NCBI GenBank assembly: GCA_018222665.1
Contig: JAAEZW010000050.1
Coordinates: forward strand, 1 to 10,029
DNA from: Paracoccaceae bacterium
GTDB lineage: Bacteria > Pseudomonadota > Alphaproteobacteria > Rhodobacterales > Rhodobacteraceae
Direction: 5' to 3'
Length of the DNA stretch: 10,029 nt
Of this stretch, positions 1-7,795 are shown in pieces. A program made the translations under genes and the position numbers. Below the pieces are notes generated by a model. It had not been told where the DNA came from. It ran no database searches and worked only from the letters and a program-made list of their open reading frames with translations. The first letter of the stretch is position 1, and each line of letters opens with the position of its first letter.

Positions 1-558
1 CAGTTTATCAGTCAGATCAAACTGCGCTGCGCTTGCAAATTTACTATTTTCGACACTCTCACGCGTATAGCGCCCCTTTAGATATCCGTCGATCCAACCA
101 TTCGTTAGAAAGCGAAATTCGACAGTCGTTCCAATGACCGAAGGATCGGCCAAAACATATTCGCGCATTTGTGCAGCCGCACTTTTTGAAATCATACCGC
201 TTAGCGCTTTTTTCTTAAGGTCGGTTTCAATCCCGTTTTCCTTCAATGCGTTCTGCATCGCGGTTGCCAGCAGGGGCGTATATCCAAATGTCGAAACCTT
301 TTTAATATCGTCGATGTTTCGATTGCCTTTTTTATCAAGCTTCTTCTCCAGAAGCTCGACTTCCAACGTGATGAACGTCTGTTGAAACGCGCTTGTCCCG
401 CGGTAAATGATGGTGGTGACAAGGACCAACAACATCAACAAACCAATGGCAATCGCGATAATTCCATAAAGGCGAAAGCGCCCCTCGGCAGCATTGCGTT
501 TTTTGGTACGCTCAGAAATATCGTAAAGAGAGCGTTTTGATGGGACGTCGTTCATCAT
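1..558 (-). CDS. pstA: Phosphate ABC transporter permease PstA, N-terminal part (runs off the left edge)
   Basis: This is the first 186 codons of PstA, an inner-membrane permease subunit that pairs with PstC to form the channel of the high-affinity phosphate importer. The frame is open to base 1, so the channel domain proper lies outside the window. Visible are a charged cytoplasmic N-terminus, one membrane segment at about residues 31-52 (LYGIIAIAIGLLMLLVLV), then about 130 hydrophilic residues. That matches the N-terminal extra domain (DUF3333-type) of alphaproteobacterial PstA. The start codon ATG at 558-556 overlaps the pstC stop TGA (557-555) as ATGA; a second ATG follows at once (555-553), so the start is uncertain by one codon. 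The overlap implies translational coupling with pstC. Identity rests mainly on context and the N-terminal domain, since the binding-protein-dependent transport motif is not visible here. Confidence 0.88.
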   Translation of the reverse strand, partial: MMNDVPSKRSLYDISERTKKRNAAEGRFRLYGIIAIAIGLLMLLVLVTTIIYRGTSAFQQTFITLEVELLEKKLDKKGNRNIDDIKKVSTFGYTPLLATAMQNALKENGIETDLKKKALSGMISKSAAAQMREYVLADPSVIGTTVEFRFLTNGWIDGYLKGRYTRESVENSKFASAAQFDLTDKL

Positions 559-2027
559 TCGTATTGCTCCCGATATTTTCTGACGATGTATAGGGCAAGG
601 ACATTCAAGCACAGCGTGAGAACAAATAGGGTTAGACCCAAGGCAAACGCCACAAGCGTTTCTGGACTGTCAAACTCCAAATCACCCGTCAATTGGCTGA
701 CGATACGTGTTGTGATAGTTGTAAGTGCCTCAAGCGGATTGCCCGCAAATTTTGCAACCGCACCTGCGCCCATCACAACGATCATTGTTTCACCGATGGC
801 ACGCGATGTCGCCAACAGGATCGCACCAATAATACCAGGAAGGGCCGCAGGTAAAATCACACTGCGAATTGTTTCGGATTGCGTAGCACCCAGACCGTAT
901 GAACCATCCCGCAATGATTGGGGAACTGCGTTGATGATATCATCAGAAAGGGAGGATACGAAGGGGATCAGCATCATTCCCATGACGACCCCTGCGGTTA
1001 TGACGGAACGTGAATCGGACATCCACTCGACGCCCAAAAACCCACCGTCACCGAAAAACATGCGCAAAAACGGTCCGAACGTAGTAAGCGCGAACAATCC
1101 ATAAACAATTGTTGGAATGCCCGCCAAGATTTCAAGTAATGGTTTCGCGACATAGCGGACGGGTTTCGACGCGTATTCTGACAAATAGATTGCCGCATAA
1201 AGACCAATCGGCACCGAGACCAAAAGCGCTACAAACGAAATATAGAGCGTCCCCCACAAGAGCGGTAGAATTGACAATTGGCTACCGTGACTAAAGGACG
1301 GCGCCCAAACTAAGCCGAAAAAGAAATCGGTCCATTCATGCATGCTAAAGAAACGTGACGCTTCAAACACCATTGACAGAACGATCCCAACACTTGTGAA
1401 AATCGCCAGTGTCGCAGCGGACGCAAGGATCAACAAAACGATACGTTCAACTTGGTTCCGCGCACGGAAATCTTGCTTTGCCTGTAAAAATGCGGTTGCA
1501 AAACCAATAATCGAAACAAAGATAACAACCCAATTTCGGTATTGGTTACCATCGGTTTCAAGAACATAGCGCGTTTGCGCAGCAGACATGATTTCAGGAC
1601 GAATGTCACCCGATAGGAAAACATCAGCTTGCTTCAACGCTGCCTCAATCACGGTCAGGTCGTTGATGGTTGCCGATAATGCATCACGTGACATCAAACC
1701 TGTGGAAACAACCATTTTCAGGCCGTCGCTCAGGCGTTCCACTTCGCTCATCAATAGATTTATATTCGCGTTTTCAGTGATCAATTCAGATGGGATTAAC
1801 CCCGCCACATGATTTTCAATAAACAGCGACTGAAGATAGGTCCAAATCAGCAAAAGAATAAGAGCAGGGATCAGGGACAGCAAAAGCCCATTTGTGCCGT
1901 AATACTGCGGCAATGAATGAAGTTTTCTTTGATCGCCTGAAACGGACGATAATGCCCGCGCGCGTGACGCAAAAAACGCAACTGCTGAGATGATACAAAT
2001 CGCATAAAGAACAGTCACCAGCGTCAT
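555..2027 (-). CDS. pstC: Phosphate ABC transporter permease PstC
   Basis: PstC is the second inner-membrane permease subunit of the PstSCAB phosphate importer. The 490-residue product is much longer than E. coli PstC (about 320) because of an N-terminal extension: membrane segments at about 2-22 and 47-66, then a soluble stretch at about 70-165, a layout typical of alphaproteobacterial PstC (DUF3708-type). The channel domain follows with several membrane segments from about residue 195. The cytoplasmic loop that contacts the ATPase is visible at about 373-400 (DGSYGLGATQSETIRSVILP, then AALPGI), and SRAIGETMIV at 408-417 is a strong PstC signature. It lies 75 bases downstream of pstS, separated by a terminator-like hairpin, and overlaps pstA by ATGA. 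The ribosome site before the ATG is weak (GGGACGAG), consistent with modest expression compared with pstS. Confidence 0.96.
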   Translation of the reverse strand: MTLVTVLYAICIISAVAFFASRARALSSVSGDQRKLHSLPQYYGTNGLLLSLIPALILLLIWTYLQSLFIENHVAGLIPSELITENANINLLMSEVERLSDGLKMVVSTGLMSRDALSATINDLTVIEAALKQADVFLSGDIRPEIMSAAQTRYVLETDGNQYRNWVVIFVSIIGFATAFLQAKQDFRARNQVERIVLLILASAATLAIFTSVGIVLSMVFEASRFFSMHEWTDFFFGLVWAPSFSHGSQLSILPLLWGTLYISFVALLVSVPIGLYAAIYLSEYASKPVRYVAKPLLEILAGIPTIVYGLFALTTFGPFLRMFFGDGGFLGVEWMSDSRSVITAGVVMGMMLIPFVSSLSDDIINAVPQSLRDGSYGLGATQSETIRSVILPAALPGIIGAILLATSRAIGETMIVVMGAGAVAKFAGNPLEALTTITTRIVSQLTGDLEFDSPETLVAFALGLTLFVLTLCLNVLALYIVRKYREQYE

Positions 2028-2050
2028 GTTTTTGCTCGTCCCATAATTAC

Positions 2051-2083
2051 AAAAATGAGAAGCATGCTGTTACATGCTTCTCA
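2051..2083 (-). terminator. Intercistronic terminator/attenuator between pstS and pstC
   Basis: On the minus strand a perfect 11-bp stem (TGAGAAGCATG paired with CATGCTTCTCA) with a 6-base loop is followed directly by five T residues. This has the form of an intrinsic terminator inside an operon. It should let a fraction of transcripts stop after pstS while the rest read into pstC-pstA. The stem is moderately GC-rich and the U-run is only five long, so partial termination is more likely than complete termination. The stem may also protect the pstS message from 3' decay. Confidence 0.75.
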
Positions 2084-2086
2084 CAC

Positions 2087-2101
2087 CGCGTATTACACGC
2101 G
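2087..2101 (-). other. Small hairpin just after the pstS stop
   Basis: CGCGT and ACGCG form a perfect 5-bp GC-rich stem with a 5-base loop, beginning one base after the pstS stop codon and followed three bases later by the larger terminator-like hairpin. It has no U-run of its own. Two hairpins in tandem at the end of a highly expressed first cistron fit a role in stabilising the pstS 3' end, but that is inference. Confidence 0.45.
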
Positions 2102-2102
2102 T

Positions 2103-3098
2103 TTAGTTAATTTCAGCAACCATTTCTTGTGTCGCTTCCAACTCTGGGTCTGATACCAAGCCATACTCGGCCAATGGGCCATCAGGACCCGCAATTTCGT
2201 CAGAAACGAAGAATTCCAAATATTCTTTCATGCCTGGTACCTGCGAAACATGCGCGTTCTTTACGTAGAACTGCAATGGACGCGACACAGGGTATTCACC
2301 AGATGCGATTGTTTCAGTTGATGGTTCAACACCGTTGATGTTCGCCGCGTAAAGTTTGTCTGTGTTGTTCAACAAGAATGACAGGCCAAAGACACCGATC
2401 CCTTCTGGGTTGGCATCCAGCGACGCCAATGTTTCTGTGTAATCACCGTCGATGTCGACTGATGCGCCATCTGTGCGCACTTTAAAGCATTCTTTTTCAG
2501 CTGCTTTTTTGTCACCACCATTTGCGGCAAAGACTTCGTCATAGGTTCCGACAGCCTTACATCCTGCCAACATAACTTTTGTTTCAAACACTTCGCGCGT
2601 GCCATGCTTTGTGCCTGGAATGAATGCCTTAATCGCCAAGGCAGGCAGGGATGCATCAACATCTGCCCATGTGGCCGCTTCAGATTTATCTGATAGCGCA
2701 AGGTAAATTTGTTCAGGGGTTAGATCTTCAAAACCTGTGTTCTCAAGACGTGTTGAGAATGTAATCCCGTCATAACCAATGCGAACTTCGGTCACTTTGC
2801 CAACAGTCGCTTCACAAGTTGTCCATTGCTCTTCCTTCATCAATGATGATGAGTTCGCGATATCGATTGTATTTAGACCAACACCTTCACACATACGCTT
2901 GCGGCCTGCACCAGAGCCACCGCCTTCAACGATTGGTGTTGGGAAGTCAAAGTTCTCGCCAAATGCTTCTGCAACGATTGAAGCGTATGGAAGTACTGTT
3001 GATGAACCTGCGATGTGAACTTGATCACGTGCTGCAGCTGATGTTGCTGATACTGCTGCAACTGCGATTGCTGCGACTGTAGCTTTTACAAAAGACAT
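2103..3098 (-). CDS. pstS: Phosphate-binding periplasmic protein PstS
   Basis: PstS captures inorganic phosphate in the periplasm and delivers it to PstC/PstA. The 331-residue product starts with a Sec signal peptide (residues about 1-23, ending SATSAAA before RDQ). The mature protein carries the phosphate-binding loops typical of the family: GSSTVLPYAS at 31-40, GGGSGAGRKRMCEG at 59-72, and DIANSSS at 79-85. The Cys-containing GRKRMCEG form is characteristic of alphaproteobacterial and marine PstS rather than the E. coli form. The start is supported by an AGGAG ribosome site seven bases before ATG. It is the first gene of the pst operon, preceded by a Pho-box array and followed by two hairpins. 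Expression should rise strongly when phosphate is scarce. Confidence 0.97.
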   Translation of the reverse strand: MSFVKATVAAIAVAAVSATSAAARDQVHIAGSSTVLPYASIVAEAFGENFDFPTPIVEGGGSGAGRKRMCEGVGLNTIDIANSSSLMKEEQWTTCEATVGKVTEVRIGYDGITFSTRLENTGFEDLTPEQIYLALSDKSEAATWADVDASLPALAIKAFIPGTKHGTREVFETKVMLAGCKAVGTYDEVFAANGGDKKAAEKECFKVRTDGASVDIDGDYTETLASLDANPEGIGVFGLSFLLNNTDKLYAANINGVEPSTETIASGEYPVSRPLQFYVKNAHVSQVPGMKEYLEFFVSDEIAGPDGPLAEYGLVSDPELEATQEMVAEIN

Positions 3099-3159
3099 AT
3101 TATTCTCCTAAACGGTCTTTCACCTTGGAACGCATCCTGCGCTTTGCCCCTCGGGGTTT

Positions 3160-3210
3160 AAGAATGCTTTGTTATGCTTTTGCGACAGCTTTGTAACAGT
3201 TTTATGAACT
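3160..3210 (-). promoter_or_regulatory. Pho-box array upstream of pstS (PhoB binding)
   Basis: Read on the minus strand, the best pair is CTGTTAC-AAAG-CTGTCGC (3199-3182), close to the PhoB consensus of two CTGTCAT-like heptamers separated by four A/T-rich bases. The same 11-base spacing continues on both sides with degenerate units: AGTTCAT-AAAA before it (3210-3200) and AAAA-GCATAAC-AAAG-CATTCTT after it (3181-3160). Every linker is AAAA or AAAG. The array ends about 60 bases upstream of the pstS start codon. A -10 element could not be assigned with confidence; CATAAC (3176-3171) and CATTCT (3166-3161) are candidates that overlap the weaker repeats. Confidence 0.8.
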
Positions 3211-3249
3211 CTGCGAGTTTGCGGGAAAATTGATTAATTTCGTGCCTGA

Positions 3250-3282
3250 AATAAAAAAGCGCCCCAAAAATTGGAGCGCTTT
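3250..3282 (-). terminator. Intrinsic terminator of katG
   Basis: On the minus strand, 20 bases after the katG stop, AAAGCGCTCCA pairs with TGGGGCGCTTT (11 pairs with one G-U) around a 5-base loop and runs into TTTTTTATT. This is a textbook Rho-independent terminator. It separates katG from the pst promoter. On the plus strand only a short T-run follows, so it is chiefly a minus-strand terminator. Confidence 0.92.
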
Positions 3283-3302
3283 ATCGCATAAATTACGATG
3301 AA

Positions 3303-5551
<2,249 letters not shown>

Positions 5552-5559
5552 ACTGGGGT

Positions 5560-5587
5560 ATTATGGCTTTACGTATGATAAAGTAAA
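5560..5587 (-). promoter_or_regulatory. Candidate katG promoter
   Basis: On the minus strand TTTACT (5587-5582, 4 of 6 to TTGACA) and CATAAT (5565-5560, 5 of 6 to TATAAT) are separated by 16 bases. The predicted start near 5553 gives a leader of about 50 bases that contains the hairpin at 5533-5551 and the GGAGAG ribosome site. The -35 overlaps one arm of an AT-rich palindrome. Confidence 0.5.
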
Positions 5588-5600
5588 ATTTATTATTTTA
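5584..5600. promoter_or_regulatory. AT-rich palindrome overlapping the katG -35 (possible operator)
   Basis: TAAAAT and ATTTTA form a perfect inverted repeat with a 5-base spacer. Its left arm overlaps the predicted katG -35, so a bound protein could block or recruit polymerase. The surrounding spacer is very AT-rich, so chance palindromes are expected, and no match to an OxyR, Irr or E. coli NsrR consensus was recognised. The rest of the 5502-5735 spacer shows no gene; the regulator's own promoter was not clearly identified. Confidence 0.3.
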
Positions 5601-5735
5601 TATATTTTGATTAGTTTTTATTATCACATCAGATCAATGTTGAATTGAAGACGATTTTCCCCTTTAAAATTTATGGTAAAAACCCGATTTAGGAATTTAC
5701 TATTTGTGTAATTATTTTTTTGCGAGTGATTTAAC

Positions 5736-6143
5736 ATGCGCCTTACCCAGTTTTCCGATCTTGCAATGCGCGTGCTGATTTATGCGGCACAAACTCCAGA
5801 TGCTCGCTTTACAATCGATGACGTAAACCAAGTTCACAATGTTTCACGTGGCCACCTGATGAAAGTGGTAAATACGCTGACACGTTCTGGACTACTTATT
5901 GCGCATCGTGGACGAAATGGCGGACTAAAACTGGCACGTTCACCCGAAAGTATTTCTTTGGCTGAGGTATTGGCCCTTACGGAACCTGATTTTGCGTTGG
6001 CTGAATGTATGCGTGATGCGGATGATTGCCCATTGGTGGGGCGGTGCAAACTGCCAAACGTTTACGGCAATGCATTAAAGGCATTTATGCAAGCACTAAA
6101 ATCGCAGACGTTGAAAGATGTGTTGCCAGCAGAACCCGCATAA
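5736..6143 (+). CDS. nsrR: Rrf2-family Fe-S transcriptional regulator, NsrR-like
   Basis: This 135-residue protein is a winged-helix regulator of the Rrf2 family. It resembles NsrR, the nitric-oxide-sensing repressor, along its length: the N-terminus MRLTQFSDLAMRVLIY, the wing RGRNGGLKLAR (58-68), and a C-terminal helix ending QTLKDVL. Three cysteines at 91, 98 and 104 (C-x6-C-x5-C) are placed to hold an iron-sulphur cluster, and Asp8, a cluster ligand in characterised NsrR, is also present. In that family the cluster reacts with NO and DNA binding is lost. The ribosome site is weak (GAG ten bases before ATG). It diverges from katG, and its stop directly abuts the stop of modA on the other strand. 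RirA or another Rrf2 iron/redox sensor is the alternative; the family is certain, the NsrR assignment less so. Confidence 0.75.
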   Translation: MRLTQFSDLAMRVLIYAAQTPDARFTIDDVNQVHNVSRGHLMKVVNTLTRSGLLIAHRGRNGGLKLARSPESISLAEVLALTEPDFALAECMRDADDCPLVGRCKLPNVYGNALKAFMQALKSQTLKDVLPAEPA

Positions 6144-6905
6144 TCATTTTTGCGGCAACACAAATCCATTTGTCAGGAGAATGTCCGCAAATCTGTCGGA
6201 CACAAGGACATTAAAAAAGTTTTGCGTATTACGACTCGACTTTGTTTCGACCAGAGCGGCGTGATATTCAATGGAACTGTGACTGTGTGCGGGGAATTGT
6301 TCGACAATCTGTACATCCTTTGATGCTACCGCATCGCTAAAATATACCAGACCAAAATCGACTTGCCCTAATTCCACAAGGCGAAGCGCAGAGCGAACAT
6401 TGTCGGTTTGAATGACTTGGCTTTGTAGTTTGTCCCAAAGACCATAGTGATCCAACATTTCTTTGGCGTAAATTCCTGCGGGGACTGAGCCGATCATCGC
6501 AGTCGCGATTAGGGAGTTTGAATCCCACTGACCTTCCAAAACCGATATGCGAGCGTCCACGTCATCTCGCGCGACCAAAACCATCGCATTTTCGGCGATC
6601 ACTGAAACAGAGGTTGGGTCCAAAAGATTGCGATTTAGCAGATGGTCCACCCAGCTTTTGTTTGCTGAAATGAATATATCAGCAGGTGCGCCATGTTGAA
6701 TTTGCCGCGCAAGCGTTGATGTTCCCGCGACAGAAACGTGAACTTTAATGCCTGTTTCATCGGTATAATTCTGAGCAAGCTCCGTAATTGCATTTTGCAA
6801 ACTTGCTGCAGCAAAAATAGTGATGGGTCGTTCGCTTGCGAAACCAAAATTGGGCACGCAACATAACCAAAAAATCAATAAATAGATGCGTATCCCAATA
6901 CCCAT
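6144..6905 (-). CDS. modA: Molybdate-binding periplasmic protein ModA (orphan)
   Basis: ModA binds molybdate or tungstate in the periplasm for the ModBC importer. The 253-residue product begins with a signal peptide (about 1-24, ending FGFAS). Family motifs follow: ITIFAAASLQNAI at the mature N-terminus, STLARQIQHGAPADIFISA, SVPAGIYAKE, DNVRSALRLVE and VYFSDAVASKDV. By recalled alignment with E. coli ModA, oxyanion ligands Ser12, Ala125, Val152 and Tyr170 have counterparts, while the Ser39 position appears to be Thr (AGTSTLA). The start lies 8 bases after the glpR stop with only a weak AGGGCG ribosome site, so it is probably cotranscribed and perhaps translationally coupled. No modB or modC is present in the window, and the gene following is convergent, so its transporter partners must be elsewhere. 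Confidence 0.9.
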   Translation of the reverse strand: MGIGIRIYLLIFWLCCVPNFGFASERPITIFAAASLQNAITELAQNYTDETGIKVHVSVAGTSTLARQIQHGAPADIFISANKSWVDHLLNRNLLDPTSVSVIAENAMVLVARDDVDARISVLEGQWDSNSLIATAMIGSVPAGIYAKEMLDHYGLWDKLQSQVIQTDNVRSALRLVELGQVDFGLVYFSDAVASKDVQIVEQFPAHSHSSIEYHAALVETKSSRNTQNFFNVLVSDRFADILLTNGFVLPQK

Positions 6906-6913
6906 TGTTCGCC

Positions 6914-7681
6914 CTATTTCTCACCCGCGATATGCAAAGTTGTTTTTGATGTTTCCAGCACGTGCCGCACACGCTTATCAGGGTCAATGTCGGTGACGAA
7001 ATGATCAATTGCTGATACATTAGCAATCTTGATCGGCGCTGTGCGCAAAAATTTTGACCCATCTGCAACCAATACCGATGTCCGCGCGGATTGCAGGATG
7101 ATGCGACTTGCCTCAACCTCTTGATCGTCAAAATCAAACAGCTCGCCTTCTTCACCCAGCGCAGAGCAACCAATAATTGCGTAATCGAATTTAAACTGCC
7201 TGATCGTTTGATTGGTAAACGGACCAACCAGACCACCATCGCTGGGACGCAGCGCACCACCTGTAACAATCACATCAATCTCTGGTGCGTCGCCCAGAAC
7301 CGTCGCAATATTCATGTTATTCGTGACAACCAACAAACCTTTATGATTTTGCAATCGTCTGGCAACGGCCTCAGTCGTCGTGCCAATATTTAGGAAAATG
7401 GAACATTCGTTTGGGATCATTTGTGCGCAGTATTCTGCAATGACTGATTTTGCGTCACTGTTCAGGCTTCGGCGTTCGCCATATGCAATATTCGCTGTAC
7501 CAGAAGCCAAAATTGCCCCGCCATGTACACGTTCAATCCGCCCCATTGCGGCAAGATCGGATAAATCGCGTCGAATGGTTTGAACGCTGACACCAAAACG
7601 TGTCGCCAATTCCTCCACTTCCACGTAGCCAGACGTTCTTATTAAATCAAGAATTTCAGGATGCCTAAGGGACATCGACAT
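6914..7681 (-). CDS. glpR: DeoR/GlpR-family repressor, probably the glycerol-3-phosphate regulator
   Basis: The 255-residue product is a DeoR-family repressor of the usual length (E. coli GlpR has 252). An N-terminal helix-turn-helix of DeoR type spans about residues 7-56 (EVEELATRFGVSVQTIRRDL, then IERVHGGA). The C-terminal effector domain shows the family phosphosugar-site motifs NIGTTTEAVA (98-107), VTGG (139-142) and VLVADGSKF (203-211). The start at 7681 is chosen because GAGGG lies eight bases upstream; an in-frame ATG at 7708 has no ribosome site and would only add nine residues. It diverges from glpK, which is the basis for naming it glpR: it would release the glpK promoter when glycerol-3-phosphate is present. 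Effector identity cannot be read from sequence alone. modA follows 8 bases downstream. Confidence 0.85.
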   Translation of the reverse strand: MSMSLRHPEILDLIRTSGYVEVEELATRFGVSVQTIRRDLSDLAAMGRIERVHGGAILASGTANIAYGERRSLNSDAKSVIAEYCAQMIPNECSIFLNIGTTTEAVARRLQNHKGLLVVTNNMNIATVLGDAPEIDVIVTGGALRPSDGGLVGPFTNQTIRQFKFDYAIIGCSALGEEGELFDFDDQEVEASRIILQSARTSVLVADGSKFLRTAPIKIANVSAIDHFVTDIDPDKRVRHVLETSKTTLHIAGEK

Positions 7682-7703
7682 ATGTGTAACCCTCTTTTTC
7701 AGC

Positions 7704-7731
7704 AGCATAATCTAAGTTTGCCAAGCGTCAA
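7704..7731 (-). promoter_or_regulatory. Candidate glpR(-modA) promoter
   Basis: On the minus strand TTGACG (7731-7726, 5 of 6) and TATGCT (7709-7704, 4 of 6) are separated by 16 bases, placing transcription start close to 7697 and giving a very short leader containing the GAGGG ribosome site. Its -35 touches the ACATTCGAACA sequence that also lies just upstream of the glpK promoter. Confidence 0.45.
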
Positions 7732-7743
7732 CATTCGAACAAT
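7730..7743. promoter_or_regulatory. Candidate GlpR operator around TTCGAA
   Basis: The sequence AACATTCGAACAAT sits between the two divergent promoters, centred on the palindrome TTCGAA, and contains CGAACA, the half-site core of the E. coli GlpR operator. The opposite half-site at the E. coli spacing is absent, so this is at best a divergent or family-specific operator. A protein bound here would affect both the glpR and glpK -35 regions. Confidence 0.35.
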
Positions 7744-7744
7744 A

Positions 7745-7772
7745 TAGACAACGTTATTTGCTTACATATACT
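7745..7772 (+). promoter_or_regulatory. Candidate glpK promoter
   Basis: TAGACA (7745-7750, 5 of 6 to TTGACA) and TATACT (7767-7772, 5 of 6 to TATAAT) are separated by 16 bases. Transcription would begin near 7779, leaving a leader of under 20 bases that still includes the AAAGGGAG ribosome site at 7781-7788. Confidence 0.55.
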
Positions 7773-7795
7773 CGCCGCAGAAAGGGAGTTGAAAG

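Noticed and set aside
586..1104. Plus-strand open frame of 172 codons opposite pstC
   Set aside because: It is fully antisense to a well-supported gene, has no recognisable family features, and is low-complexity in composition.
2024..2044. Six-codon mini-ORF (MGRAKT) on the minus strand ending in an ATGA overlap with the pstC start
   Set aside because: It has no ribosome site and is too short to distinguish from chance.
3147..3156. CCCCGAGGGG palindrome in the pstS leader
   Set aside because: The stem is only three to four pairs and there is no U-run; too weak to call a regulatory hairpin.
6182..6202. TGTCCG...CGGACA inverted repeat inside modA, downstream of the nsrR-like gene
   Set aside because: Six pairs with a 9-base loop and no T-run on either strand directly after it; compatible with chance in coding sequence.
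7682..7708. Longer glpR reading frame beginning at 7708
   Set aside because: No ribosome site precedes it; GAGGG is correctly placed for the ATG at 7681, and the predicted promoter -10 overlaps the upstream ATG.
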